Notes: generated by a model not told the origin, from the sequence alone. A stretch of DNA of 64,000 nucleotides from Echiichthys vipera (GCA_963691815.1 OY829657.1:23812288-23876287), one strand, 5' to 3'. Positions 1 to 11,442 are shown, counted from the first letter of the stretch. Translations and numbers: made by a program.

Positions 1-828
1 CAAACAAAATGATATATTTTGCTCCCTAAATTTTGTGAATGAAACTTACCAACAAATGGAGCAGAACAGAGGCCTTTCATAGCATCAATGCTAATAATCA
101 GACCCAACGAACACTCTTCCTCTGCAGGTGGGAAGGAATAGGAAGGAGGCAAAAGCAGAACGGTGCATTTCTGCTTCTCCTCTTCCGCCTTCACCTCTAC
201 TGCTCTCCTGATGTTTTGGTTTAATATCTCTCTATCCAACGGCCAATCTCTCTCCTCTTCCTCCCCCTCTCCCCTACCCACTGTCCTCCATCATAAATTC
301 AAGAAGATTAATATTTCATCTGCCACTTCACAGTGCTCTCCGGCAGCTTTTAGGGGGGAGGAGGATGAGGGAGGGGGGGGTACGTTGTTGGTCATATGGT
401 TTCATGTAAAGACCCAGTCATCACTCACGTGTTTTATTATGCTAACAACATGAAAGACGTTCTGCTCTCATTACCAGTTGATGATTTTAGAGAGTGCACG
501 CTCCAGGAAAAGTTTTATTAAATAATTGATTTAAACTAAAGATGGACTGATTGTGTTTTTGTGTTTTTACTTTTCCAATCTGAAGCAGAAAACATGCAAG
601 ATGACATATCTTCAGTTCACTTCCTTGTGTGAGTGTGTTTCAGAGAATTGTCGACAAAGCATGAAACAAACTTTCCCAACCTGAAAGCATACTAATGAAT
701 AAGTGTAGAACATCACAAATGCAGATAGTGAAGGAAGTTTAGTGCGTGATATTATTAAGCAACATCATCTTACACTGTGTGGCATCCATAAAGCTGGATT
801 CATAGTTTTCCATGTCCACAAGGGTCTC
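1..828. other. Intergenic, nothing recognised
   Basis: No reading frame with domain features and no recognisable repeat. The stretch 235-290 is C/T-rich and 350-380 is G-rich (a run of eight G near 373). Short open frames here are not supported by splice context or protein motifs. Confidence 0.5.
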
Positions 829-1160
829 CATCCATCTTCCACCGCTTGTCCCTATCAGGGTTGCAGAGGGGCTTGAGCCGATCATCAACATCAATGTGAG
901 GGGGGTTCACCCTGGGCAGGACGCCAGTCGATCACAGGGCACATAGAGACAAACAGAGACAGACAAACATTCACACTCACATTCACACCTACGGGCAATT
1001 TAGAGTCATCAATGAACCTGCATGAGCATGTCTTTGGACTGTGGCAAGACACTTGGGAAACCATGCAAACTCCACACAGAAGGGCCCCAGCCTGGATTCC
1101 AACCAGAAACCCTCTTGCTGTGAGGCAACAGTGCTAACCACCACACCACTGTGCGGGCGG
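829..1160 (-). repeat. tRNA-derived SINE copy, family A
   Basis: Read on the minus strand, this begins with a GGCGG-type head and the phrase GTGGTTAGCACTGTTGCCTC. It continues through the 'GTTTGCATGG' and 'CAGTCCAAAGACATGC' blocks and ends in 'CAGCTTGTCC'-like sequence and a GATGGATGG tail. The same blocks occur in the copy at 22198-22497 and in fragments at 3800-3910 and 28571-28686. I recognise this as a very common tRNA-headed fish SINE; the exact family name is not certain. Open frames across it are by-products of the repeat. Confidence 0.8.
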
Positions 1161-2528
1161 TCGGTGCAGTGTGTGTGCAAACCCAAAATTTGTGACTACA
1201 TGGACCGTGGGAATAGCAAGTCTTTATACTCTCTTTATACTTGCATTTATGTTGTTGTTCAGTCAAAACACTATCTTTGAACCCATCAGCTATCTGTGTG
1301 ATGATAATTTAGCCTCAGGGGGAAACAGCTAACATTTAGTAACATAACATCCAGGTTAGCCAGTGGATATCTGATCCAAGGCTTCCTCTTCTGAGCGCCC
1401 ATCGTTTCTGGTCAGATTAGCAACTTCAGACAGGGTTCCGCCTCTCTTGCTTTCTTTACCTGCATGTAACTAAAGCATGCTCAAACATGATTGGTCAATA
1501 CTTCTCCGACTACAAACAGAAACCACTTCTGTTATCTTCTGTGTCCCATTGTTACAGATTCTTCGTTCATGCGCAGAAACTGTTCATAGTGTTTAGCCAA
1601 AAACAACAAAAGCAGGAGCTCTTCTTTCTGTCGTGAGGTTGCATTTTGTTTCCTAATACGAATGTAGCTGCTTCTTCTTCTTCTTGATATTTATAGTGGT
1701 TGACAAAAAATACGTGATGCATTTGCATTTATGCCACCAACTGCTGTAATACTACTGTTTTAAAGTAAAAGACGCAGAGTTGTTGATCATGCTTTTTGGG
1801 GCCATAGTCATAATGATTAGAGTAGCTTTAAAGCCAACAAATCATGTAGAAACATAAGCGGTCACAGAGTGGTCTTCCAGTATCAGGGTGTGTTTTATAA
1901 TGGCAGCGATTACAGAAATGGAGGAGCCAGGGAGGAGCGGATTATTCTGTGTAATTGAGTTAACCTGGAACATGAGAGTGAGGCGTTGTGTTGATGATGG
2001 AGAGACGAGGTGGAGGAGGAGGAGGAGGAGGAGGGAGTGTGAAAGGCTACATTAAGGTTTTTTTGTATCCCAGATAATCAATCTCTCCTCTTAGAGACAA
2101 CAACAAAGGAGGAAAGAGTCATTTATCTCGTCATTATGAAGCTGACGTGTTTCTGACCGAGTGCCCTTCGACGGGCCAACAGTCAACTGTACACTCTCAT
2201 ATTATTTAATGATAATAATAATAATTCTGGACTGTGATTACATTTTCAGCCCTGTCCAAATATTAACAGACATTATATTTTGTCACTATAGAAACGTAGA
2301 TTCCACGTTAACATTGACCATTCCAATACAAACATAATTAGAGAGCAGTGATGATCACTTCACAGGGTTGTTTTTATAATTTAGAGGAATTAATAAAATA
2401 TGAAGTTGTGGTCTTTGTGCCACATTCAGGGGGGGTGGATATACTCAACCATTGGCATATTCTGATTCTTGGACTCCTTCATTCTTGCCTACGATACGCG
2501 TTTATTGTAGCTATTGTCTTCGCTCCCA
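1161..2528. other. Intergenic, nothing recognised apart from a short (GGA)n
   Basis: No supported gene. A short CTT run lies near 1674-1690 and a (GGA)n run at 2012-2034. The remainder is ordinary AT-moderate sequence. Confidence 0.45.
2012..2034 (+). repeat. (GGA)n microsatellite
   Basis: About seven consecutive GGA units on the + strand. Confidence 0.85.
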
Positions 2529-2790
2529 GGGGTCCATTTCACAAAGCAGGTTCAACCAACTCTGAGTCTAACCCTGAACTCTGAGTTGATCTACTCTGAG
2601 ATAGGAAACTCTGAGTTTTCAGTTTCAGAACAGCAGATTTGAGTTTGTTTTATCAACTCAGAGTAGTTTGACCTGGAGTTAAGCGCGTGCACCACAAGTT
2701 AAAAAAGACAGCATCAATGGAGCCCGGATTCAACGAGTCACCATGGCAACGGTGAACGGGGAAGCGGAGGGTTACGCCACCACTGCAACT
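2529..2790 (+). mobile_element. PIF/Harbinger-like element fragment
   Basis: The segment starts GGGGTCCATTTCACAAAGCA and then carries repeated AACTCTGAGTT and CTACTCTGAG units in both orientations, giving nested inverted repeats. It continues into a GCGCGTGCAC block followed by an ATGGCAAC phrase. I recognise this arrangement from abundant PIF/Harbinger-type elements in fish genomes. The right end is not defined: the matching terminal inverted repeat is not seen before the SINE fragment at 3800, so the copy is probably truncated. No transposase or Myb-like frame is preserved. Confidence 0.5.
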
Positions 2791-3799
2791 GTAAATATTA
2801 ATGCGCTTATACGGAGAGTTTGAGCATGTTTTTCGCCATAAGTGTTACACCGCTGCAGCAGCAACATTGCTGCTCGGGTCAGTGCGTAAGTTTAAATGTA
2901 GTCCTGTTGCAATCACAGTAATATCACAGGGGAAACTGCTTGAGTGGGAGCCTATTAATTTATTTAATTTAGGTGCATTCCCACGAGGGAGAAGCACACT
3001 TGGCAGCAGCTTAAGATGAAACATAAAAACATTGTTCAAACAGGTAAAACATCGGCACAATCTCATTTTGACGCCTCATTTTGAGCATGTTTTACATTAT
3101 AAAGTAAAAATTACCGTAAGTGGCTGTTTTATATGTTGTATAAAAACTCTGATTTGCAAAAAATGCAGCGCAACACACAATATCTGCTGGGATGTGAGAG
3201 CATGACTTTGGTTGTTAATGTTGGAAAAGTAAGGACGGATGAGGTTGTGTATGTAAATGATGGACTGTGACATGAAACGGTGTTGTGCCGTATTCAGCCC
3301 CCCTGCCGTGAAATGCACCCCCTCGCATTATAGGTGTTATTCTGGATCAGAAGGCTGTTGTTTGGACCTATAGGAGTATCTTATATACTGGTAACCCAAT
3401 TAAAAGCACACACTTTTGAACCTATGAATTGCAAGAAAAGCTGGGATTTTATTTAGGAAACGCTGAGTCAAATACATTCAACTTGCTCAAAAGATCCATT
3501 ACATTCATTTTGTAATTATGGCTGCAGTATATTTCCACAGAACATACAACAAGGTGTTGTTTTGTGTTCGCTATTATCCAAGTTTGTGACTTTAAACTCT
3601 TTAAAATAGTTTAAAGACTGTATGTAACCAGCGCTCTGGCCGTTGTGGTTACGGCACTACAACTACGGTACCACTGGAAATGCAAGAACGTCTATACGCG
3701 TCTATGTCTGATAATCATCTCCCGACGAATAATTAATTATCTGTGCAGTAATGCTGCACCTTCATCCACGGGATCATTATCAAAAGGACACGCCATGGT
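2791..3799. other. Unassigned, possibly the interior of a decayed transposon
   Basis: No gene supported. The segment follows directly from the Harbinger-like end and contains a C-rich phrase (3297-3330, 'CCCCCCTGCCGTGAAATGCA') that looks repeat-derived. It could be the remainder of the same element or an independent insertion. No terminal repeats were found. Confidence 0.3.
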
Positions 3800-3910
3800 A
3801 GAATGGTTGTCTGTCTCTGTTTGTCTCTATGTGTCCTGTGATAGACTGGTGTCCTGTCCAGGGTGGTTCCCGCCTCACGCCCGATGTCAGCTGGGATCGG
3901 CTCCAGCCCA
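3800..3910 (+). repeat. SINE family A, 3' fragment
   Basis: It contains the 3' blocks of the SINE seen in full at 22198-22497: GAATGGTTGTCTGTCTCTGT, GATAGACTGG, TGTCCAGGGTGG and CAGCTGGGATCGGCTCCAGC. The tRNA head is missing. Confidence 0.75.
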
Positions 3911-3934
3911 TTTAATTGGTCTATGTTTGTGTGT

Positions 3935-4022
3935 GAAACTGTGTTACTTGTGCTGCTGCCTTACTTGGCCAGGACACTCAATGGGTCTTTCACCTGGTTA
4001 AATAAAGGGTTAAATAACTAAA
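3935..4022 (+). repeat. LINE/SINE-type 3' tail
   Basis: It contains CTTGGCCAGGACAC, CTCAATGGGTCTTTCACCTGG and TTAAATAAAGGGTTAAATAA. This is a common fish retroposon tail ending in an AAATAAA-rich repeat. It follows the SINE fragment after a short gap, so two insertions are likely. Confidence 0.55.
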
Positions 4023-4916
4023 AAAGTATATATAGTTTAAATAATTAGATATTCACTAAGAATAAGAGGTCTCACAGATTGATGCTGTATTTCTGATTCT
4101 GGTGGTGAAGGTGTGGAGGAGGAGGAAGTCAAATATGATGATGAACACAAAGGGTTTCAACATAGATAAGAGGGGGTAGAGAAATAATACCTGTGTGAGG
4201 AGCATCGGGGCAATGAGCAATAGTTTTATTACTAATAGAGCAGCAGCAGTGGATACATTTTTTTCTTTTATTTTTTTTTACCACTTTGTCCTTAAATACC
4301 TGATAAACTGTGCCAAATTGCACTACAATATAATTCATCATTTATTAATGATGAGTCCTCCTGTGCTTCTTTGTGCGTAAGTAAAAGAGAAGAGACGCAC
4401 TGAGACGGTTAACGACCCTGCAGACACAGGACAGGGATGGTCAGTGAGTACCATCCAGTGGTGGGAAGACAATACTGCACCCTCTGTGCTTTTTTTTCTC
4501 GGACTTCTGACATATTTTTTCTATTCACCCTCACTTTATAACCTATTATTAATTATAAAAATAAGTAAAATAAAAATATTTCTCTATTACAAAAATAGTC
4601 ACCTCTTCTGTCGTCCCTCCCTTCCCTCCTGCCTTTTCTTTTCTTTCTTTCCTTAACCCTCACTCTTATTCTTCAGGCTCTTCCTCTCCACCTTCACTCC
4701 CTCCTCTAAATTTGGTCTTTCTCTCTCTTCCTTTCTCTACTTGACCTTCCTCTACCTCCTCCCCTCTCAGTATACTTCAGAAGCACTCAAGCGCCTCCTC
4801 CTCTTCAGGCTGCAGAAAGACCAATTAATTAAAAACACTAATAACCCTTTCTCAGAGCATTTTCTTCCTCATACATTATTAATGTGGCTCTGTATGATCA
4901 TTTGCAGGGTCTGTTT

Positions 4917-4918
<2 letters not shown>
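4023..4918. other. Intergenic, nothing recognised; C/T-rich section
   Basis: No gene supported. Positions 4590-4790 form a pyrimidine-rich tract (CCTTCCC and CTTTC runs) on the + strand. Confidence 0.45.
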
Positions 4919-4954
<36 letters not shown>

Positions 4955-4971
4955 ATGTGTGTGTGTGTGTG
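4919..4971 (+). repeat. (TG)n microsatellite
   Basis: Alternating GT, interrupted once by GCATG near 4953. Confidence 0.95.
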
Positions 4972-5130
4972 ACGTTACTAACTTAACAAGTGCTTCTTTG
5001 AACAGATGTGTGTGTGTGTGATAGTGATTTTCACTCGCCGGTGCTCATTATGAGCTGACCAGCTGAGAGTGAGAGACCTTGTGGGTGTATGTGGTAGTTC
5101 CTGTCATTTGCATGGTAAGCACTGGTTTCT

Positions 5131-5132
5131 GT

Positions 5133-5180
<48 letters not shown>
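5131..5180 (+). repeat. (GT)n microsatellite
   Basis: Alternating GT for 50 bases with one TA interruption near 5137. Confidence 0.95.
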
Positions 5181-5182
<2 letters not shown>

Positions 5183-6060
5183 GCTCATTTGCGGCCCTTG
5201 TTAAGTGGCGGCTGAGTGTGAGTGGACCCCCGGGCCACCCTGATGTGGTGAGGAGGAAATATCAAGTTAATGGGTTAATGAAAAGGTTTTTCGATCATGA
5301 TCTTTTCCCTTCAGTTGTCCTCTATTATTTTTGATGATTAGTTATGAGTACATACATGATCTAAAATACAATCCTCCTCCTGGAGGTCTGTAATATTCTG
5401 CAACATGCCAGTTTAAACTAATGAGATGAGATGATATAAACCCGATAAAATTTACAGCATCTTAAAAAAATAATGAATGAATGAATGAGGACAGTGACAG
5501 TGAGATACTTGGTGCATTTATAGTGAATGGAATAACGTTTTATTCCTCTCATTCACTGCTTTGTTCTTCGGCGCTCCCTCTCTTCATTTACGCTCTAGCT
5601 CGATCGACCACCGCTGGTCTCTATCCTGCTCTCTCGTTGAGCCTCCGTACAAACTCTGCCATTTGAACCAGCTGACAGTTTGTACCTGACTTGACCAGCG
5701 GACTTTTCTCAATCTGAGTCGCTGGCTGGAGTCGAAATGAGAGATGAGAGAAGAGAGAATTCACACCACTGCAACGATTCCCTGCTACGTTCTAAAGTGG
5801 TTTTGTTTTGGCATGATTATATATATCGATACAGCTGCAATAGACTCCCATTTAAAAACACAGATGACATATAAAAGAGTTAAAAGTCTCCAATAATTAC
5901 AGGGTGGCTGCTACCTGTACTTTGATCCCTATTAAATGTATCTTGTGCCAAAGGTCTGTCATAATAAGTTAGCAGCAGAGGGCAAAAATCAACTCCTGAA
6001 ACATAACTGAGAGTTATTAAAAGTGACAGAAGTGCTGCAGTTGAGACACATCTTCCTGTT
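5181..6060. other. Intergenic upstream of the SPRY gene
   Basis: No RING, B-box or coiled-coil exon could be read in any frame. A short (GAAT)n run lies at 5471-5486. This stretch is expected to hold the promoter of the SPRY gene, but no clear TATA or other core element was found. Confidence 0.4.
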
Positions 6061-6124
6061 TCTTTTGAAAGATAGATTTTGAACTATCTACTTCTAAAGT
6101 GCTCAACAGAGTCTCTGCACGCCG
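6061..6124 (+). other. Possible 5' untranslated exon of the SPRY gene
   Basis: A good donor (CCG|GTGAGT) sits at 6124/6125, and a pyrimidine-rich acceptor (TTTTACTTTTCAG) ends at 6242, giving a 118-base intron. The reading frame that would join in phase runs back to a TAG without an ATG, so the exon would be non-coding. The left boundary is arbitrary. This is an inference from splice signals only. Confidence 0.35.
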
Positions 6125-6251
6125 GTGAGTACAGCTGATAATATCTACTGTGTTTCACACATACTGGAGCTGTGCTCGGACAGGACATGACACTTTGGTC
6201 ATTTTGAAACAAGACTTGTCAAGTTAAACTTTTACTTTTCAGTTTGTGGAG

Positions 6252-6872
6252 ATGTTCAAAAATGAGACGAGGAAGATGGAGGCTGCGCTGAAGACGGTTC
6301 AGCAGTATGCATTGGACGTCACACTCGACCGTGACACAGCACATCCCTACCTCACCGTGTCTGAAGATGGGAAACAGATAGGCCTACGTCGTGTACAGAG
6401 GGATCCCCCAGATAACCCAAAGAGATTTTCTAATACCCTCTGCGTCTTAGGGAAGCAGAGTGTTTCGTCAGGAAGATTTTACTTTGAAGTTCAGGTTAAA
6501 GGGACCACTGACTGGGGTGTAGGAGTTGCCAGAGAGTCTGTCGTTAGAAAGGGGCTTTTCCTGTTTAGCCCTGAGAACGGTTACTGGACTTTATGGTTGA
6601 AGAAAGGAACATTCTGCCGTGCTTTTGCTGATACCCGTGTCGATCTCACTCTGAAGTCGAAGCCTGAGAAGGTGGGGGTGTTTGTAGATTATGAGGAGCG
6701 TCTGGTCTCCTTTTATGACGTTGATACTGGAGATGTTATCTTCACCTATACTGGCTGCTCCTTCACTGGAAAACTCCTCCCAGTCTTACTTCCCTCTGCT
6801 AATCAGAGTGGTGAAGACTCTGGCCCTCTGATCGTCTGTCCCGTCAAAACATTTGGATGTTTGTTCTTTTAA
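6252..6872 (+). CDS. B30.2/PRY-SPRY domain protein (TRIM/butyrophilin-type), stand-alone exon
   Basis: The frame encodes 206 residues from the ATG at 6252, in an exon whose acceptor ends at 6242. A short helical lead-in (residues 1-20) resembles the end of a TRIM coiled coil. It is followed by PRY and SPRY with the usual signposts: the LDRDTAHP block (25-32), FYFEVQV (76-82), WGVGVA (88-93), the PENGYWTLW block (107-115) and VDYEERLVSFYD (145-156), ending near PLIVCPV. SPRY domains bind protein targets and give specificity to TRIM ubiquitin ligases, butyrophilins and fish NLRC proteins. No RING, B-box or FISNA/NACHT exon is seen upstream, so either the product is a short SPRY-only protein or this is an orphaned exon. 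The next unit at 7345 is a tandem duplicate. Codons are intact and the stop is TAA. The 10 residues after ICPV-type sequence look like a slight C-terminal extension. Which ligand or pathway it serves cannot be told. Confidence 0.75.
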   Translation: MFKNETRKMEAALKTVQQYALDVTLDRDTAHPYLTVSEDGKQIGLRRVQRDPPDNPKRFSNTLCVLGKQSVSSGRFYFEVQVKGTTDWGVGVARESVVRKGLFLFSPENGYWTLWLKKGTFCRAFADTRVDLTLKSKPEKVGVFVDYEERLVSFYDVDTGDVIFTYTGCSFTGKLLPVLLPSANQSGEDSGPLIVCPVKTFGCLFF

Positions 6873-7190
6873 TGGAGAAAATTTCCATATTTCGTGGTAA
6901 TGTATGGTGTTGTATACTTTCTACTGCAGCACAATAATGATAACACAGGATTTAAATGATCTTTTACCATTTAGTTTAATCTCAATGTTATAATGTTTCT
7001 TTATTTGGCAAAACACAGTCACAGTCCTTTTTTAATGGTTAAGCTGTTAGCTTATGTTGTTTTGCATATTCATTTTGTAAGATGACCTGTATTTTTGTGT
7101 AACTGCCTGCTCGCCTGAACTTCATCTGTAATTTTATGAAAACTATGAAGATTAAGACATTGACATTTCATGCCTCTTTGCGTTCTTACA
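6873..7190 (+). other. 3' untranslated sequence of the first SPRY unit
   Basis: Positions 7076-7190 align by eye with 8415-8525 downstream of the second unit. Shared phrases include TGACCT-TTTTTGTGTA, TTGCCTGCTxxCCT and CTTCATCT. The duplication therefore covered the 3' untranslated part. No canonical AATAAA is seen. Confidence 0.5.
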
Positions 7191-7344
7191 GTTTTTTTTT
7201 GATTGCTTTGACCTGGTTGAAGAAACTGGTAACCTCTCAGTCTTCATCCTCACTCTCTCAGCAGAGCAAAAGACACCTCTTGCAAATGAGTTAACCCATT
7301 GTCATTGTTTTGACACACTTCCCGAACCCTTTTGCTGCTCACAG

Positions 7345-7918
7345 ACACTGAGCTGAAGATGGTTCAGCAGTCTGCAGTGGACGTCACCGATGATCCTGAC
7401 ACAGCAAATCCTGAACTTGTCTTGTCTGAAGATGGGAAACAAGTACATCATGGTTTAGTAAATAAGAATCTCCCAGATAACCCAAAACAATTTTCTGCCA
7501 ATCTTTGTGTTTTAGGGAAGCAGAATGTTTCTTCAGGAAAATTATACTTTGAGGTTCAGATTAAAGGGAAGATTGCTTGGGCTTTAGGAGTTGCCGGAGA
7601 TTCAGTTGATAGAAAAGGGCTATCCACGTTTTCCCCTGAGAATGGTTACTGGACACTTTGGTTGTGGAAAGAAAATGTTTACTTTGCTCTCCCTGACACA
7701 TTAGTTCCTATCCCTATGAAGTCGAAGCCTGAGAAAGGGGGGTGTTTGTAGATTATGAGGAGGGTCTGATCTCCTTTTATGACATTAATGAAGCAATTTT
7801 TATCTACACCTACATTGGCTGCTACTTCACTGGAAAACTCCTTCCGTTTTTCTGTCCCTCATATAATCAGGTTGGTGAAAATTCTGCCCCTCTGATCATC
7901 TGTCCTGTCAACCAGTAG
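7345..7918 (+). pseudogene. Second PRY-SPRY unit, frameshifted
   Basis: After an acceptor-like CTGCTCACAG ending at 7344, the frame encodes a PRY-SPRY domain close to the first unit: QQSAVDVTDDPDTANP, LYFEVQI and the PENGYWTLW block. At 7737-7742 the run of six G in GAGAAAGGGGGG lacks one base compared with the intact copy, so the frame reaches TAG at 7748-7750. The correct frame resumes directly after it (DYEEGLISFYD) and ends at TAG 7916-7918 after ICPV. One lesion in a homopolymer could also be an assembly or sequencing error, in which case this would be a second functional SPRY exon. The LDP motif is DDP here. As with the first unit, no other TRIM domains are nearby. Confidence 0.7.
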
Positions 7919-8536
7919 AAATCTGATTTTCAGGAAAAAGTCACATTATTTTATCCTGGTAATCCAGACAGATCTTTCCAGAAGTAGGGTCTGGGAACGA
8001 TCAATAGAACTTCCCGGACAATTGACATATCCGGTCGGTAAAACAGCAAATACATCCTTTTTGCAAATGAAAGATTTTAATGTGCACTCTTTTGATTGAG
8101 GCCAAAGCCGTTTCAAACCACCTCCAGTCATCATCCGCAGCCATCATTGTTGTTTACCTTTTACTCCGCAGTCCCCTTATCTACCAACTGAGCTTTCGAA
8201 GGGGCTACTACGACGCCACATCACTGCCATCATCGGTTACGCCTGCCCATAACAGATAGTAGGATTCTATTGGTGCCCGTGCAGAGAAAACACACGGTTT
8301 CAAAAATACCCTCGTTCCTGTGGAACCCCTCTAGCTACATGGGGTGAGCTAGAGGTCGCCTTTTTTCTTATGTTTATTTAGCCAATTTATAGTATTTTGT
8401 TTTGCATTCTTTGTATGTAAGTTGACCTCTGTTTTTGTGTAGTTGCCTGCTTACCTACAGCTTCATCTTCTATGATTTTCTGAATATGAAAATTAAACAT
8501 CAGGTAAACGTGCATTGCTCTGTTTTCTACCAATAG
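7919..8536 (+). other. 3' untranslated sequence of the second SPRY unit with an approx. 400-bp insertion
   Basis: Similarity to the tail of the first unit resumes near 8364 and runs to about 8525, with ATTAAA at 8491. Between about 7960 and 8360 lies sequence absent from the first unit. It ends with a hairpin: CCTCTAGCT at 8327-8335 pairs perfectly with AGCTAGAGG at 8348-8356. The inserted block is probably a repeat, but no terminal inverted repeats or target duplication were found. Confidence 0.4.
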
Positions 8537-9704
8537 TTGTTGAATTTTAATATCTGTTTTCATTCAATTTATTTTCATTTTAAAACCCATACTCAAGATA
8601 ATGAGATGATGACGTGTATGCAGAGTTTCAAACAGAACATGCATTCTTGTGTCAGAACAACAACCATGGACATCTGTGTGTGCTTACGTAATCTGTGGCG
8701 AATACATTTGTGTGTTTATCTGTCATACACTCTGGTTCTCTCAGTATGTTTGAATAATAGAGGAGGATATTCATTAGAGAGAAAAGTGGGATTATTGCTC
8801 CTCCATGTGGTGGATCAAAACAAAAAAAACCTGCACAACTCTTTCATTTTTATTAAGATACATTGTATATACTTAATTGAAATATTATTATATTCTTTAT
8901 TAATGTTCCCCATCTTTGCAGTACTTGCTTTTAATTTTAATTTTTTTTCTTTTACAGTCAGTGTTTATTGTTGTTTACTGCACAAAACTCCAAAGCAATT
9001 TCCTTTAAATGTAAAAAGCTATTTGGAAATAAACCAGATTCTGAAGATGAAGAAAACTAGTGTTGAAACTGTGTTCATCCAAAACCAAAGATGTAATGAT
9101 TCTGTGAGATATTTCTTCTTTACTTATTATTTCTTTTGTGTTTTCTTTTAATCAAACACCATATTATACAACAATGTCCAACCAGACAGATATAGACAAA
9201 CAATGTAAAATACATAGTGTTCTGAAGTATATAAAGAAAGAACAAAAATGATCCATATTTGGTAAAACAACAGGTAAAAACAGTATTTTAAATGACACAA
9301 ACAGGAGTTAGCCGGCTTCCTGTGTTACTAATTATGCTAACGTTAGCTAACATGCCACATTCATAACTGTATTTTAAATAAAACAAATGTCAAACTGTAG
9401 CTAATTCCTATTGGAACATGAGTGCTAACAGGTTTTTTTTTCTTTAAGCAAGAAGTAGAAAACTGCCTGGGCTGAAGGATATGGTGCTAATAAATCATTA
9501 GCACTAAAAACTAGTATTCTGTAAGTTGGGCCTTGTATGCTACTTTTTTTGTATGCCAAACGTATAGGTCTGTCTAAGTCATGTATTTGACACATGCAAA
9601 TGATTATTTTTCATGTGACCATGAACTTTTAAATCTGCAGATGTTTTTAATCTCTAGTATTCAGTAAATGTTAACATACTTTCACTTTAACTTGCCCCCA
9701 TGTA
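8537..9704. other. AT-rich intergenic, nothing recognised
   Basis: A long open frame occurs at 8537-9151, but it lacks a convincing start, has composition typical of AT-rich non-coding DNA and shows no domain. No repeat was identified. Confidence 0.45.
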
Positions 9705-9800
9705 AGATAAGATGCTTTATTGTCATTTTTATTTTAAACACATTAAGATTCCTTCCAGCAGTCCGTACGGTTTGGCAACATATGTAGTACAAATCTAAAT
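9705..9800 (+). repeat. Possible retroposon 3' end
   Basis: The phrase GTAAGATAAGATGCTTTATTGTCATT resembles the antisense end of common fish retroposons of the form AATAAAG...ATCTTATC. Boundaries are not defined. Confidence 0.3.
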
Positions 9801-11130
9801 AGTTATATACAGTATCCACTTATGTAGTTGGATAATGTACAGAAGCTACGTTAAATGTGTTTATATTGCAGTGACCAATGAGAACAGCTTGTCACTGTGG
9901 TCGACATGGACCAGAGCTTGGTCCTCTGACCAAGAATGAGCTGTGCTCCAAATTGGAAAGTATTTAGATGTGCAGGTATCTGGTCATTTCACTCTAAACC
10001 CCTGCAGGTCAGACTGTCGGTGGAGCTTGAAGATATGCAAGCTGACCACCAAAGCCAGTTTGGATACGGTGAGTGTCTGCACAAAAATCCATTGGCAGTG
10101 GATCCAATAGTTGGATGTGTAAGTAATTAAATGGCCACAAAGTAACTGCCACATCAGGGCTCTTTCCCGCCTCTCAGGGTCTGGGGCCTAAGCTGCAATC
10201 TTAGGCTTCTTCTACCTTTCCCCCTCTGCTCATTCTGTTGCTCTTCAGAGAGAAAAAATGGTCGGTTAATCTTGAATATCCGCCCTTAGCCTCCAAACTG
10301 GGATCCATGAGGACGTTGAGGGGCCCCCGAAGGAGGCTTGTCTTGTCTCTTCTCCCCTTCAGAGTCAGACTAATCCAATATGACTGCTAATTAGATCATT
10401 CAAGTGTCTGCCACCCTGTCTGCCCGCTAATGAGTTACCAATGCCTTCCTTAACTTTGATGAAGTAGAGCTTCTGTGTGAAAAGAGGATATGACTGGTTT
10501 CTTTGATGCGCATCAGGAGCTGTGGGAGAGGAGGGGGAGCAGGAAGACGTTTCCTGGAATTGGATGTTGTGAATATGAAGATCAGAGTCACATGAAGGCT
10601 GACAGGGTCTGTAGCAGTTTTACAGCTATCAGAAGGTGAGCTCTGAAGTGTTTTGGATGTCAAGACCTTAGGATGAGATTCAGTGATCTGTTGTTTTCTT
10701 AATATGGTCTGATTTTCTTGAATAATCCTGGAAGTTCTATGGGTTTTAATCACATTTGTTTTCACAGCAGTTAAAGGGGTTAATGGTCACTTTGTTGGTT
10801 TTTTAAACTGACATCATACAGAGAGACATAATGTATTATATTGCTTTTTTTTTAAATTAATGTATTCTTGGTTAATTTTCATGAAACAAAAAAAACTAAA
10901 TAATTAATAAAAAGTACGATCAGTAGTGTGTAGTGGAATTATAAAGTAGCACAAAATAGAAATACTCAAGTATTACAATCACTGGTGTTATGTGCACAGA
11001 TTTATTGTTATTAGTAGTAATATGTCTTTGTGCTGCTGCTGCTGCTGCAGACAGCAGGGGGCACTGGTGTCTAGGAAAAGGTTCATTTTGAGCTGATAAG
11101 TGCTTTACTTTCATCAGCCTGTGTGAATCC
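9801..11130. other. Intergenic; contains a candidate conserved non-coding stretch at 10290-10440
   Basis: No gene supported. Positions 10290-10440 are compositionally balanced, free of simple repeats and contain TAAT-core homeodomain-like motifs (GCTAATTAGATC, CGCTAATGAG). Conservation cannot be assessed here. Confidence 0.3.
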
Positions 11131-11272
<142 letters not shown>

Positions 11273-11442
11273 TTGCTTGTTGTCAGGTATCAGGTGACAA
11301 ACTACCAACCACACACACTTGAGGGAGTGTCGCCACAACACCTGAGAAGCTGACAAACCCCCTCAGAGCTCAGAGAGGAGAGCAGGACGGACGCTGCCGC
11401 ACTGAGAATGATCAAGTTTCCTTTTTTAAAACACAGTCACGA

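Noticed and set aside
989..1280. Small proteins on both strands
   Set aside because: The frames run across a SINE copy.
1..6060. RING, B-box or coiled-coil exons for the SPRY gene
   Set aside because: No Cys/His zinc-finger pattern was found in any frame.
8537..9151. 204-codon open frame
   Set aside because: AT-rich DNA, no convincing start codon at the left end, no domain, and residue use (Phe, Leu, Ile, Cys) typical of non-coding AT-rich frames.
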